Positions 24,033 through 33,410 of a stretch of DNA of 64,000 bases are shown here, in pieces. The notes beneath the pieces were generated by a model. It did no database searches and was not told the origin of the DNA. It worked only from the letters and a program-made list of their open reading frames with translations. The DNA lies in the NCBI RefSeq assembly GCF_020172085.1, contig NZ_JAIVAT010000011.1:1-64000 (forward strand). The letters are read 5' to 3'. Both the position numbers and the translations under genes were made by a program. The number at the start of each line of letters is the position of its first letter. The first letter of the stretch is position 1. The stretch is from Rossellomorea aquimaris (lineage in GTDB: Bacteria > Bacillota > Bacilli > Bacillales > Bacillaceae_B).

Positions 24033-25025
24033 ATGGTACAGCAATTGTTTCACGGGTTCTTGCGCTGGCCCTTAGTTATTCGGATATTCATGATCGCCAT
24101 AACGCTGATGCTTTCATTTGGTACCATCATTCATTTCATAGAGCCTGACACCTTTCCCTCATTATTCGACGGCATCTGGTGGGCGATCATTACTACATCC
24201 ACAGTAGGATATGGCGATTTTGTTCCATTAACATTAGAAGGAAGACTTCTCGGGATTGTGCTTATCCTGGTTGGTGCAGGCTTTCTTTCCACCTATTTTG
24301 TCACTCTGGCAGCGGAAACCGTCATGACACAAAATGCCTACCTGGAAGGAAAGGCCACGTTCAAAGGAAAAGAACATGTCGTGATTGTAGGCTGGAATGA
24401 GCGTGCACGGGAAGTGATCAATCAGCTTACCTCCCTTCAGTCAGGTTGTGATATCATTTTGGTCGATGAAACCCTCCAGAAGAACCCTTATAACAATCAT
24501 CATATTCACTTTGTAAAGGGAACCCCTTTCAAGGATGCGATCCTGAAGAAAGTCAATTTGCAGGAAGCATCGATAGCCGTTATTACAGCCGATCAAAATA
24601 AAGATGAAATCACGTCGGATATGAATTCCGTCTTGACGCTTCTTGCCATTAAAGGGAACCACCCGGAATTGTATACAGTGGTCGAGATTCTTCAGAAAGA
24701 TCAGGTCGCGAATGCGAAGCGGGCAGGGGCCGATGAAGTCATTCAGACGAATATGCAGACAAGCTATGTAATGATGAACAGCATCATTTCTCAAGGTATG
24801 TCTAAAACGATCTTAAAGCTGTTGAATCACCTTAAAGGAAATAATCTGAAGCTGGTTCCTGTTGCAGAAGAGTACATCAATGAAAATTTCCATTCTCTTA
24901 GTGGACATCTTCTCAAGAACAACGTCATCCTTTTAGGCATAAAAAAAGGAGAAAACACAACTGTGAATCCTCCTTTAACGACAATCGTTGAACAATCAGA
25001 CGAACTGCTTGTGATTTCTAACTAG
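24033..25025 (+). CDS. yugO: potassium channel, YugO type (ion-channel plus TrkA-N/C domains)
   Basis: 330 residues from the ATG at 24033, 8 nt after AAAGGAG; the ATG-like start 33 nt earlier has no site. Two membrane helices flank the selectivity filter TVGYGD (residues 57-62), followed by a cytosolic RCK unit: a TrkA-N nucleotide-binding fold (HVVIVGWNERAREVI) and a C-terminal TrkA-C region. In B. subtilis YugO passes K+ during electrical signalling in biofilms and lies in an operon with mstX; no mstX is present here. It converges on yugN with an 8-bp stop-codon overlap and no terminator between. Confidence 0.93.
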   Translation: MVQQLFHGFLRWPLVIRIFMIAITLMLSFGTIIHFIEPDTFPSLFDGIWWAIITTSTVGYGDFVPLTLEGRLLGIVLILVGAGFLSTYFVTLAAETVMTQNAYLEGKATFKGKEHVVIVGWNERAREVINQLTSLQSGCDIILVDETLQKNPYNNHHIHFVKGTPFKDAILKKVNLQEASIAVITADQNKDEITSDMNSVLTLLAIKGNHPELYTVVEILQKDQVANAKRAGADEVIQTNMQTSYVMMNSIISQGMSKTILKLLNHLKGNNLKLVPVAEEYINENFHSLSGHLLKNNVILLGIKKGENTTVNPPLTTIVEQSDELLVISN

Positions 25026-25425
25026 AAAACAACGTATTTTCAAGTTCTTTTACAAGTTCCTTTCCTACAGAAATGTATTCTTCAGGAAAGCTCGCATCTG
25101 GATCCTGCGGTTCCGAGAATTGATTGACAGAGCCCGAGAAGCTTCCTGTTGACGCAAAATCGTCTAAACCAACCTGATACTTATGGGAGAGTAGGAACGG
25201 TTTTCCGAATTCAACCGTAGCCCCTCTTGAATCCAATTGCCCGTCAACTGAGGTAAACGGCACTCTTAAAAATTGATATCCAACCTCGTCATCAATTTTA
25301 TAATCAAAATAACCGTGATCATAATCCCAATTTCCGCCGATCGAATATCCAAGCGGCTTTAATAGCTGTTCAAGCTTATACAGTTGATAATGTTTTCCTT
25401 CGATAGTCGATGAAAGCTCAATCAC
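25018..25425 (-). CDS. yugN: YugN-like family protein
   Basis: 135 residues, matching the Bacillus-specific YugN family in size and features: an N-terminal LYKLEQLLKPLGYSIGGNWDYDHGYFDYK block and a hydrophilic tail. No known catalytic motif and no signal peptide. Its 3' end overlaps yugO by 8 bp in opposite orientation. The gene is downstream of pgi on the same strand but is separated from it by the 25482-25517 terminator... which lies on its upstream side. Function unknown. Confidence 0.85.
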   Translation of the reverse strand: MIELSSTIEGKHYQLYKLEQLLKPLGYSIGGNWDYDHGYFDYKIDDEVGYQFLRVPFTSVDGQLDSRGATVEFGKPFLLSHKYQVGLDDFASTGSFSGSVNQFSEPQDPDASFPEEYISVGKELVKELENTLFSS

Positions 25426-25481
25426 ATGGATGCATCCCCTTTCTTTTAGGGATAGTTTCTCCTAAAGGGAAAGAAAAATGT

Positions 25482-25517
25482 AAAAAGAGCACCGAGTTTC
25501 CACTCGGTGCTCTTTTT
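25482..25517. terminator. pgi terminator (bidirectional)
   Basis: A perfect 16-bp stem (AAAAAGAGCACCGAGT and its complement) with a TTCC loop and T/A tracts on both sides. It lies 4 bp past the pgi stop codon and upstream of yugN. Confidence 0.9.
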
Positions 25518-25520
25518 ATA

Positions 25521-26870
25521 TTATTTAAGGCGTTTTTCAAGTTCAGCTTTCTTCTCTTCAAAGCCAGGTTTTCCAAGAAGGGCAAACATATTCACTTTAT
25601 ATGCTTCCACTCCCGGCTGATCAAATGGATTCACCCCTAGAAGATATCCGCTCATAGCACATGCTTTCTCGAAGAAGTACACGAGGTAACCGAATGTGTA
25701 TGCATCCATAGCAGGAATCTCTACGATCAGGTTAGGGACTCCACCATCTGTATGGGCAAGCAATGTACCTTCGAACGCTTTATTGTTCACGAAATCCACT
25801 GTTTCACCTGCCAAATAGTTCAAGCCATCCAGGTCACTGTCCGCTTTCTCGATTTTAAGCTCATGACGGGGCTCTGACACCTTGATGACCGTTTCGAAAA
25901 TATCACGACGGCCTTCCTGAACATATTGACCAAGAGAATGAAGATCCGTAGAGAAGTTTGCTGAGGAAGGATAAATCCCTTTTTGGTCTTTCCCTTCACT
26001 TTCCCCGAACAGCTGCTTCCACCATTCAGCAAAGTACTGTAATCCAGGCTCATAGTTAATGAGCATTTCGATTGTTTTTCCTTTGTTGTAAAGTGCGTTA
26101 CGAACCGCAGCGTATTGGTATGCAGGATTCTCAGTCAGTTCCGATTTTCCGAAATCTTCACGTGCCTGAGCAGCACCGTTCATCATCGTCTCTATTTCTA
26201 CACCGCTTACGGCAATGGGAAGCAATCCTACTGCAGTCAGAACCGAATAGCGTCCTCCGATGTCATCAGGAACAACAAATGTTTCATAGCCTTCGTCCGT
26301 TGCCAATGTTTTCAGGGCACCCTTCGATTTATCCGTTGTGGCATAAATACGTTTACGGGCCTCTTCCACTCCGTACTTGTCTTCAAGCATATTGCGGAAG
26401 ATACGGAATGCAAGTGCCGGCTCTGTCGTTGTACCTGATTTTGAGATGACATTAATGGAGAAGTCTTTTCCATCCAGAAGATCCATCAAGTCTCTCATAT
26501 AAGTGGAGCTGATGTTTTGTCCCACGAACAACACTTGAGGAGTGGAACGCTTCTCTTTCGGAAGGGCATTGTAGAAGCTGTGGTTCAGCATTTCGATCGC
26601 TGCACGTGCTCCCAGGTAAGATCCGCCGATTCCGATTACCAACAGAATGTCGGAATCACTCTTAATTTTCTCGGCTGACTTCTGAATGCGTGAAAATTCT
26701 TCTTTGTCATAATCAACTGGCAGGTCAATCCAGCCCAAGAAGTCACTCCCTGCACCTGTTTGTTCATGTAATGAATGATGAGCAACCTTAACGGCATCAC
26801 TTAAGTATGTAAGTTCATGTTCTCCAAAAAACGATAACGCTTTTGAATAATCAAAACGAATGTGTGTCAT
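25521..26870 (-). CDS. pgi: glucose-6-phosphate isomerase
   Basis: 449 residues from the ATG at 26870 (GGAGG 6 nt upstream; the ATG two codons earlier abuts the site). Interconverts glucose-6-phosphate and fructose-6-phosphate. PGI motifs: [33 protein letters not shown] (phosphate-binding loop), [16 protein letters not shown] and [22 protein letters not shown], followed by the C-terminal [12 protein letters not shown] segment with the catalytic Lys. Same size as other Bacillus Pgi. Confidence 0.97.
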   Translation of the reverse strand: MTHIRFDYSKALSFFGEHELTYLSDAVKVAHHSLHEQTGAGSDFLGWIDLPVDYDKEEFSRIQKSAEKIKSDSDILLVIGIGGSYLGARAAIEMLNHSFYNALPKEKRSTPQVLFVGQNISSTYMRDLMDLLDGKDFSINVISKSGTTTEPALAFRIFRNMLEDKYGVEEARKRIYATTDKSKGALKTLATDEGYETFVVPDDIGGRYSVLTAVGLLPIAVSGVEIETMMNGAAQAREDFGKSELTENPAYQYAAVRNALYNKGKTIEMLINYEPGLQYFAEWWKQLFGESEGKDQKGIYPSSANFSTDLHSLGQYVQEGRRDIFETVIKVSEPRHELKIEKADSDLDGLNYLAGETVDFVNNKAFEGTLLAHTDGGVPNLIVEIPAMDAYTFGYLVYFFEKACAMSGYLLGVNPFDQPGVEAYKVNMFALLGKPGFEEKKAELEKRLK

Positions 26871-26905
26871 AACCATCCTCCGATTAAATTATTTTCTTCT
26901 ATTTC

Positions 26906-26934
26906 ACTTTATCGAAAGCTGACCTGAGAATCAA
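26906..26934 (-). promoter_or_regulatory. probable pgi promoter
   Basis: On the minus strand TTGATT, 17 bp, TAAAGT. Just upstream TGTAAGCGCGTGCA (26949-26962) resembles a cre with two mismatches. Both are modest matches. Confidence 0.4.
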
Positions 26935-27062
26935 GAAAGCTCCCTTTATGTAAGCGCGTGCATGAAAAATTTTTATTCATGACGGTTCTCACCCGCTTAT
27001 ATTCCCCTATTTACTAACAAGAAAACCGCCTGTTGAAGGATTCTACAATAGAAAAATGGGGA

Positions 27063-27188
27063 TTCTGCTTGCCTTACTTGAAAATCCGGCCGATTCTCCA
27101 CTTTTTCCAGCTAAAAAGAGAAGTATTCCAGCCAATCCACAAGATAATTAAGCCGAAATCGCTCAAAAACCAGCCATTTAACTTTATT
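27063..27188. repeat. degenerate tandem repeat array, six ~21-bp units
   Basis: Unit starts at 27063, 27084, 27105, 27126, 27147 and 27168. The recurring element is TTCCAGCC followed about eight bases later by CACAAGATA-like sequence; units 3, 4 and 6 are clearest. It begins 22 bp beyond the yugJ terminator. Weaker than the arrays at 6658 and 34876. Confidence 0.55.
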
Positions 27189-27210
27189 TTCTAGAACTGA
27201 AACCCCATCA

Positions 27211-27242
27211 AAAAAAAGGACGGACCTCAAAAGGTCCGTCCC
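27211..27242 (-). terminator. yugJ terminator, GGTCCGTCC family
   Basis: On the minus strand GGACGGACC and GGTCCGTCC pair across a short loop and are followed by TTTTTTTTG. The stem sequence is shared with hairpins at 42669 and 49798. Confidence 0.88.
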
Positions 27243-27253
27243 TCCCCAATTTC

Positions 27254-28417
27254 TTATAGTGATGCTCTTAAGATCGCAAGAACGTCTTCTTTGTTCAATT
27301 TATTGAAGTTACCGAATTCGCCGTTTGCCATTGCTTTGTCGGCCATAAGATCTAATTGACTGTCGTCAATATCATAATCCGCTAAGCGTGATGGAGCACC
27401 GAAGCTAGACCAGAATTCACGAAGCTTCTCGATTCCTTCAAGCGCCACTTCCTCTTCTGATTTACCTGCTGAATCTACATTGAATACTCTCACTGCCAGT
27501 TGGGCAAAACGTGAAGGATTCACTTTCAGGTTATGCTTCATCCAGTTAGGGAAGATGATCGCAAGTCCACCGGCATGCGGGATGTCATATACGGCTGACA
27601 CGGCATGCTCGATGTTATGACTTGCCCAGTCACCATTGTAGCCCATTTGAAGCATCCCATTAAGGGCAATTGTACCGGAGTAAAGGATTGTTTCACGTAG
27701 CTCATAGTTTTCAAGATCCTCAATCAGCTTTGGTGCCGTTTCAATAACAGTATTCAAGACAGATTCACACATACGGTCCTGAAGCGGTGTGTTTGTAGCA
27801 TTATTGAAATACTGTTCAAACACGTGACTCATCATATCGACCATTCCGTAGATTGTATGATCCTTTGGTACAGTGAACGTATTTTCAGGATCCAGGATGG
27901 AGAACTGAGGGAATGTCACAGGGCTGCCCCAGCCATATTTCTCGTTTGTTTCCCAGTTTGTGATAACCGACCCGGCATTCATTTCAGAACCCGTCGCCGC
28001 AAGGGTAAGAACCGTTCCGAACGGAAGTGCTTCTTTGGCAAAAGCCTTCTTCGTCACAAGATCCCACGCATCTCCTTCATACTTTGCACCGGCAGCGATG
28101 GCTTTCGTACAATCGATGACACTTCCGCCTCCAACGGCTAAAATGAAATCGATATTATTTTCTTTGGCCATCTCCACACCACGTCTAACTGTAGAAAGAC
28201 GCGGGTTCGGTTCTACACCTGATAGCTCGAATACTTCACTGTCAATTTCGTTGAGAAGAGACATGACCTGGTCATAAAGACCATTACGTTTGATGCTTCC
28301 ACCACCGTAAACGACGAGCACCTTTTTACCATATTGAGGTACCAATTCTTTCAACTGCTCTACTTGTCCTTTACCAAAAATTAATTTAGTCGGATTATAA
28401 AAAGTAAATTCATTCAT
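27254..28417 (-). CDS. yugJ: iron-containing alcohol dehydrogenase, YugJ/butanol dehydrogenase type
   Basis: 387 residues, same length as B. subtilis YugJ. N-terminal NAD(P)-binding segment [18 protein letters not shown] and [21 protein letters not shown]-terminal metal-binding part with [31 protein letters not shown] supplying His ligands. Reduces aldehydes such as butanal with NAD(P)H. The pgi-yugJ-yuzA neighbourhood supports the orthology; the yugK paralogue seen in B. subtilis is absent. Confidence 0.93.
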   Translation of the reverse strand: MNEFTFYNPTKLIFGKGQVEQLKELVPQYGKKVLVVYGGGSIKRNGLYDQVMSLLNEIDSEVFELSGVEPNPRLSTVRRGVEMAKENNIDFILAVGGGSVIDCTKAIAAGAKYEGDAWDLVTKKAFAKEALPFGTVLTLAATGSEMNAGSVITNWETNEKYGWGSPVTFPQFSILDPENTFTVPKDHTIYGMVDMMSHVFEQYFNNATNTPLQDRMCESVLNTVIETAPKLIEDLENYELRETILYSGTIALNGMLQMGYNGDWASHNIEHAVSAVYDIPHAGGLAIIFPNWMKHNLKVNPSRFAQLAVRVFNVDSAGKSEEEVALEGIEKLREFWSSFGAPSRLADYDIDDSQLDLMADKAMANGEFGNFNKLNKEDVLAILRASL

Positions 28418-28616
28418 TGCTTGTTACCTCCTTGTATTAATAAGGGTCCACTTGTTTCGTAACCCAAAATGTTTTCAACACATTTTCTATTATCGAATAT
28501 ATCATCCCCAAATTGCAAAGAACTTGCACAAGGAAATTTTACTATGGGCACATTGAATAGGAATGGACGGAAGGGGAAACTTATAAATGAGCCATTGAAA
28601 ATAGGAGGAAAACAAC

Positions 28617-28850
28617 ATGAGTGGAATTCAACGTATTGCATTGGTTCTTACCATCATCGGGGCTGTCAACTGGGGACTTATCGGTTTCTTTCAATTCGAT
28701 CTTGTCGCAGCGATATTCGGTGGACAAGGTGCAGCTTTATCCCGGATCGTTTACGGTTTAGTCGGAATCGCCGGCCTCATCAACCTTGGTTTGTTATTCA
28801 AACCGACGGAAGAGCTTGAAAGAGAACCACATACAGAACCAACAAGATAA
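28617..28850 (+). CDS. yuzA: DUF378 small membrane protein, YuzA type
   Basis: 77 residues with two membrane helices (about 7-29 and 40-62), the DUF378 features IGAVNWGLIGFFQFDLV and GLVGIAGLINLGLL, and a short charged tail. RBS AGGAGG 8 nt upstream. Divergent from yugJ as in B. subtilis. No biochemical function is known for the family. Confidence 0.9.
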   Translation: MSGIQRIALVLTIIGAVNWGLIGFFQFDLVAAIFGGQGAALSRIVYGLVGIAGLINLGLLFKPTEELEREPHTEPTR

Positions 28851-28867
28851 AAAGCACCTCAACAAAT

Positions 28868-28895
28868 AAAGGTGACCCATCCCGGGTCACCTTTT
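28868..28895. terminator. bidirectional terminator, yuzA / aldehyde dehydrogenase
   Basis: AAAGGTGACCC and GGGTCACCTTT form an 11-bp stem, ending in TTTT on the plus strand. It touches the stop of the leftward gene. Confidence 0.82.
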
Positions 28896-30299
28896 CTATT
28901 TCAACAACTTTTTGATGATCTGCATACCGAATCTTCCACTTGGATAACGGAAGCTCATATCGAATTTCGTCGTCTGCTTCAAAATGCTCTTATAATGGGA
29001 GAAGGTTGAAAAACTTGATTCTCCGTGATAATTCCCGATTCCGCTTTCGCCTACCCCTCCAAAAGGAAGGTAAGGTGTGACGATATGCATAAGTGTATCA
29101 TTCACGCACCCTCCACCAAAGGAGATCGATCCGTTGATCCTCTCTTCAGTTATGGGATTGCTCGTGAATAGATAAAGGGCAAGGGGTTTCGGACGCTCTG
29201 TCACAAAGTCGATGACTTCTTCCAGATCGTCATACTCAATGACAGGAAAGACAGGACCGAATATCTCATCCTGCATCACCGCTACCGAGAAATCTCTTGG
29301 CTTCATTAACGTAGGTTCGATTTTCAAACCGACAGGATCCACATTCCCTCCCAAAAGGATTTCCCCATCTTCCAAATAGCTTGTTAAACGATTGTAATGC
29401 CGTTCGTTTACAATTCGCCCGAACTTATCACTCTTCAATGGTTCCGTCCCATAGAATTCAATCACGGTTTTCTTAAATTCAGTGATGAACTCATCTTTCT
29501 TGCTACTATGGATAAATAGGTAGTCCGGTGCAATACAGGTTTGCCCGGCGTTCGTCACTTTCCCGAAAGCGATCCGCTTTGCGGCTAGGGGGATATCCGC
29601 CGTTTCGTCCACGATACAGGGGCTTTTTCCACCCAATTCGAGGGTTACGGGGATCAACTGCTTTGCGGCTGCCTCCATGACCACTTTCCCGACCGGCACA
29701 CTTCCTGTGAAAAAGATATAATCAAACGGTTGCTTCAGAAGGTTTTGTGTCGTCTCCACTCCTCCCTCAATGACAAAAAGCTGTCTTGGATCAAAGTGTG
29801 TGTTGATCATTTGAGCCAGTAGTGCAGAGGTGGTAGGTGTGAGCTCCGACGGTTTAATGATCGCTGTATTTCCTGCTGCAATCGCTCCGATGACCGGGGC
29901 CAATGCAAGCTGGACCGGATAATTCCATGGTGCGATGATCAATGTGACTCCGTAGGGCTCCGGTACCGTATACGCTTTAGAACCAATATGTGTTTTCGCC
30001 GTCTTTACTTTTTTGGGTTCTGCCCACTCATCGATATGCTTCAGCACGAATCGGATTTCCTCGAGGAGGATGCCGATTTCCGTCGCATACGTCTCCATCT
30101 CCGACTTATTTAAATCTTTTTTAAGGGCATTGATGATTTCTGCTTCATGTTCCTTAATAACGGTAGAAAATTTCTCTAACAAATCTTTTCTGTATTGAAT
30201 GGGGCGGGTCACCCCGGACTTGAAGTATTTCTTATGCGTTTGCAGACTGGATTCAATCGCTTCAGAAGAAGCTTCTTCTATCAATAGTTCAGTAGACAT
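28896..30299 (-). CDS. class 3-type aldehyde dehydrogenase (YwdH-like)
   Basis: 467 residues, membrane-associated fatty-aldehyde type by length and by its C-terminal extension after the last strand. NAD(P)-dependent oxidation of aldehydes. Motifs: [32 protein letters not shown] (catalytic Glu), GQTCIAPDYLF (catalytic Cys), EIFGPVFPVI. RBS GGAGGGG. It is the first gene of the ~11-kb segment interposed between yuzA and yugI compared with the B. subtilis order. Confidence 0.9.
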   Translation of the reverse strand: MSTELLIEEASSEAIESSLQTHKKYFKSGVTRPIQYRKDLLEKFSTVIKEHEAEIINALKKDLNKSEMETYATEIGILLEEIRFVLKHIDEWAEPKKVKTAKTHIGSKAYTVPEPYGVTLIIAPWNYPVQLALAPVIGAIAAGNTAIIKPSELTPTTSALLAQMINTHFDPRQLFVIEGGVETTQNLLKQPFDYIFFTGSVPVGKVVMEAAAKQLIPVTLELGGKSPCIVDETADIPLAAKRIAFGKVTNAGQTCIAPDYLFIHSSKKDEFITEFKKTVIEFYGTEPLKSDKFGRIVNERHYNRLTSYLEDGEILLGGNVDPVGLKIEPTLMKPRDFSVAVMQDEIFGPVFPVIEYDDLEEVIDFVTERPKPLALYLFTSNPITEERINGSISFGGGCVNDTLMHIVTPYLPFGGVGESGIGNYHGESSFSTFSHYKSILKQTTKFDMSFRYPSGRFGMQIIKKLLK

Positions 30300-30452
30300 A
30301 TTTCCCCTCCGAATCTTTAATGTTTAATGGTTTAAACACAAGAACATAAATATCATGCATCACAATCATTTCATTGTCAATTTCAATGATTTTACCCAAA
30401 TTCAACGCTTCTTAACCATTTCTACATTCTTACATAAATTCCTTCTAAGACT

Positions 30453-30495
30453 AAAAAAAGAACGCATCTCATTGGAAAATGAGAATACGTTCTTT
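30453..30495 (-). terminator. glutamate dehydrogenase gene terminator
   Basis: On the minus strand AAAGAACG and CGTTCTTT close a longer imperfect stem (inner ATTCTCATTT/AATGAGAT), followed by TTTTTTTAG. Confidence 0.8.
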
Positions 30496-30509
30496 CATTC
30501 ATGCGATCG

Positions 30510-31763
30510 TTACACCCAACCTCTAAATCTTGAGGCTTCAGCCATTTTGCGTGCGCCGACCATGTATGCGGCTAGTCGCATATTCACTCGACGATTCTGA
30601 GATGTTTCGTATACATTGTTGAAAGCTTCGACAAGTTTAGCATAAAGCTTCTCGTTTACTTCTTCTTCTGTCCAGTAATACCCCTGATTGTTCTGAACCC
30701 ATTCGAAATAAGAAACCGTTACCCCTCCCGCACTCGCAAGTACATCCGGAACAAGGAGGATCCCTCTTTCAGAAAGAATTCGTGTTGCTTCGAAGGTAGT
30801 CGGACCATTCGCAGCTTCTACCACAATGGATGCTTTAATGTCATAGACATTTTCTTCCGTGATTTGGTTTGAAATCGCTGCAGGCACAAGAATGTCACAC
30901 TCGAGCTCCAATAATTCTTTATTCGAAATTGTGTTTTCAAATAAAGTCGTAACAGTACCGAAGCTATCCCGACGATCTAACAGATAATCAATGTCCAAGC
31001 CAGCCGGATCATGGAGGGCTCCATGAGCATCTGAAATGGCGATTACCTTCGCACCGGCATCATGCATGAATTTCGCTAAGAAACTGCCGGCGTTTCCAAA
31101 ACCTTGGATGACGACGCGTGCACCTTTAATATCGATGCCACGTTTCTTTGCTGCCTGTTCAATACAGATGGTCACACCTTGAGCTGTTGCCTTTTCACGA
31201 CCTTGGGAACCACCAAGGACAATCGGTTTTCCAGTAATGAACCCTGGTGAGTCATTTTCACGAAGACGGCTGTATTCATCCATCATCCATGCCATGATTT
31301 GAGAGTTTGTGTACACATCAGGTGCCGGGATATCCTTCGTCGGACCGACAATCTGACTAATGGCACGAACGTAACCACGGCTCAGCTTCTCCAGTTCAGT
31401 GAAAGACATCGTTCTCGGGTCACAGATGATCCCGCCTTTTCCTCCACCGTATGGCAGATCCACAATACCGCATTTCAAACTCATCCACATAGATAAAGCC
31501 TTTACTTCCTCTTCATCCACTTCAGGATGGAATCGTACCCCACCCTTTGTTGGACCGACTGCGTCGTTATGCTGAGCACGGTAGCCCGTAAATACTTTGA
31601 TACTGCCATCGTCCATTCTTACAGGGATCCGGACGGTCAACATACGAATAGGCTCTTTCAGAAGTTCATACATTTCTTCCGTATATCCAAGCTTCGATAA
31701 AGCATCATTAATGACATGCTGTGTAGAAGTAAACAGATTAAGGTTTTCTCCCATTGTAAACAT
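30510..31763 (-). CDS. NAD-dependent glutamate dehydrogenase (RocG/GudB)
   Basis: 417 residues. Oxidatively deaminates glutamate to 2-oxoglutarate; next to rocD it would complete arginine/ornithine breakdown. Motifs: PYGGGKGGIICDP (catalytic Lys), VGPTKDIPAPDVYTNSQ, and the Rossmann loop VVIQGFGNAGSFLAKF. It is similar to both RocG and GudB of B. subtilis and I cannot separate them by eye; context favours RocG. Two starts are possible: the ATG at 31763 sits 3 nt after AAAGAGG, the ATG at 31754 sits 12 nt after it. Confidence 0.93.
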   Translation of the reverse strand: MFTMGENLNLFTSTQHVINDALSKLGYTEEMYELLKEPIRMLTVRIPVRMDDGSIKVFTGYRAQHNDAVGPTKGGVRFHPEVDEEEVKALSMWMSLKCGIVDLPYGGGKGGIICDPRTMSFTELEKLSRGYVRAISQIVGPTKDIPAPDVYTNSQIMAWMMDEYSRLRENDSPGFITGKPIVLGGSQGREKATAQGVTICIEQAAKKRGIDIKGARVVIQGFGNAGSFLAKFMHDAGAKVIAISDAHGALHDPAGLDIDYLLDRRDSFGTVTTLFENTISNKELLELECDILVPAAISNQITEENVYDIKASIVVEAANGPTTFEATRILSERGILLVPDVLASAGGVTVSYFEWVQNNQGYYWTEEEVNEKLYAKLVEAFNNVYETSQNRRVNMRLAAYMVGARKMAEASRFRGWV

Positions 31764-31906
31764 TCGCCTCTTTATTATGTGATCTGAAACGTTGTAATTG
31801 TAACATATTACCGTATCTTAAACCATTGACTTGGGAAAGAAATAATTTTTATTTTCCTATGTGTTTTGACCCATTTCAGAAAAAAATCTTCTTACCCGAA
31901 TTAGTA

Positions 31907-33100
31907 TCAAGACAATACTTTCTTGATTCTCTCAATTGCCCAATCCAAGTCTTCTTGTGAGATGACAAGCGGTGGAGCAAAACGAATCACTGTGTCATGT
32001 GTTTCTTTACAAAGCAGTCCTTCTTCTTTCAGTTGTTCACAGTATTTACGAGCAGGTTCACTTAGCTCAACACCAATGAATAAACCGCTGCCACGAACTT
32101 CCTTAATCATAGGATTATCTATCTCACGAAGTTTACTCATAAAGTATTCTCCCATTTGCAGGGAACGGCCGGCGAGATCTTCGTCGATCAACACATCCAG
32201 GGATGCAACTGAAACAGCACATGCCATTGGATTTCCTCCGAAAGTAGATCCGTGTGAGCCAGGGTTGAATACGCCGAGCACTTCCTCGTCTGCTACAACG
32301 CATGAAATCGGGAATACTCCTCCACCCAATGCTTTTCCTAGGATGTACATATCAGGATTCACATCTTCCCACTCACACGCAAACATTTTACCGGAACGGG
32401 CTAGACCTGCCTGGATTTCGTCTGCAATGAATAGGACATTGTTTTCCTTACATAGCTCATATGCCGCTTTCATGAAGCCTTTAGGAGGAAATACGATTCC
32501 TGCTTCCCCCTGGATTGGCTCAATAAGGAAAGCTGCTGTGTTTGGAGTGATCGCTTCTTTCAACGCTTCCAGATCACCGTAAGGAATCAAGTTGATCCCT
32601 GGAAGCATCGGGCCGAAGCCGCGCTTGTATTCCTCTTCTGAAGAAAGGGAAACAGCTGTCATCGTTCTTCCGTGGAAGTTACCGTTACATGCGATGATTT
32701 CTGCACTGTTTTCAGCTACACCCTTCACATCATAAGCCCAGCGTCTAGCCGTTTTGATTGCCGTTTCCACTGCCTCTGCACCGGTGTTCATTGGAAGAGC
32801 CATGTCTTTACCTGTCAGTTTACAAATCTTTTCATACCAAGGGGCCAATTGGTCATTATGGAATGCACGGGATGTTAACGTCACACGGTCTGCCTGATCC
32901 TTTAACGCCTGAATGATTTTTGGATGGCGATGTCCCTGGTTTACTGCTGAATAAGCGCTTAGCATATCCATATACTTATTTCCTTCAGGATCTTTCACCC
33001 AAACACCCTCAGCTTCTGAGATGACGATTGGTAGGGGATGATAGTTTTTCGCACCATACTTTTCTGTTTGTTCAATAATCGAATGAGTACTAACTGCCAT
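31907..33100 (-). CDS. rocD: ornithine aminotransferase
   Basis: Transfers the delta-amino group of ornithine to 2-oxoglutarate, giving glutamate semialdehyde. 397 residues, class III PLP aminotransferase: [48 protein letters not shown] (PLP Asp) and [15 protein letters not shown] (PLP Lys). RBS AGGAGG. Upstream lie two RocR-type palindromes and a weak sigma-54-like promoter; 143 bp separate it from the glutamate dehydrogenase gene, which may be co-transcribed. Confidence 0.95.
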   Translation of the reverse strand: MAVSTHSIIEQTEKYGAKNYHPLPIVISEAEGVWVKDPEGNKYMDMLSAYSAVNQGHRHPKIIQALKDQADRVTLTSRAFHNDQLAPWYEKICKLTGKDMALPMNTGAEAVETAIKTARRWAYDVKGVAENSAEIIACNGNFHGRTMTAVSLSSEEEYKRGFGPMLPGINLIPYGDLEALKEAITPNTAAFLIEPIQGEAGIVFPPKGFMKAAYELCKENNVLFIADEIQAGLARSGKMFACEWEDVNPDMYILGKALGGGVFPISCVVADEEVLGVFNPGSHGSTFGGNPMACAVSVASLDVLIDEDLAGRSLQMGEYFMSKLREIDNPMIKEVRGSGLFIGVELSEPARKYCEQLKEEGLLCKETHDTVIRFAPPLVISQEDLDWAIERIKKVLS

Positions 33101-33142
33101 AATAGGTTCCTCCTAACGTAGTAAAAACAATTCAATATTTAT

Positions 33143-33160
33143 ATACAAGGAGAGAGCCCC
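33143..33160 (-). promoter_or_regulatory. candidate sigma-54 (-24/-12) promoter of rocD
   Basis: On the minus strand GGGGCTC, five bases, TTGTAT. The GG and TTG elements have the correct 11-bp offset, but the invariant C of TTGC is T. The activator palindromes lie about 90-155 bp upstream, the usual distance. Given the degenerate RocR, sigma-54 use is uncertain. Confidence 0.35.
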
Positions 33161-33222
33161 TGTATCAACAGGCTTCTCCAACTTCCACACTTAATCCGGA
33201 GTGACAAGGGACATTAACAGGT

Positions 33223-33241
33223 ATGCAAAAAATATTTGCAT
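33223..33241. promoter_or_regulatory. RocR-type upstream activating sequence 1
   Basis: ATGCAAA-AAATA-TTTGCAT: perfect 7-bp arms with a 5-bp centre. B. subtilis rocABC/rocDEF upstream activating sequences are tandem palindromes with the same ATGCAAA/TTTGCAT arms (established knowledge). Confidence 0.7.
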
Positions 33242-33266
33242 TTAGAAAACCCTTACACTTATAATA

Positions 33267-33285
33267 ATGCAAAAGATAGTTGCGT
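33267..33285. promoter_or_regulatory. RocR-type upstream activating sequence 2
   Basis: ATGCAAA-AGATA-GTTGCGT: same layout as site 1 with two mismatches in the right arm, 44 bp away (about four helical turns), so both sites face the same side of the helix. Lies between divergent rocD and rocR and could serve both. Confidence 0.65.
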
Positions 33286-33410
33286 TTTTCAAGAGTTTTT
33301 TTAAAATTTTCTATTATCCCATTCTTTTTGAAAATATAACCTGAAGTGACTATAGATCAGCAAATACATTTGCCATTAGAATCCAAGACTTTGAAAAGGA
33401 GAGAGACCGT

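Noticed and set aside
26949-26962. cre site upstream of pgi
   Set aside because: TGTAAGCGCGTGCA has two mismatches and lies upstream of the -35, so it was only mentioned with the pgi promoter.
27003-27062. Extension of the 21-bp array to the left
   Set aside because: An ACCGCC motif near 27025 resembles a unit but is out of phase by three bases and the unit between is not similar.
33223-33285. Sigma-54 promoter formed by the TTGCAT motifs themselves
   Set aside because: The TTGCAT words are arms of the activator palindromes and lack a GG at the required 11-bp distance.
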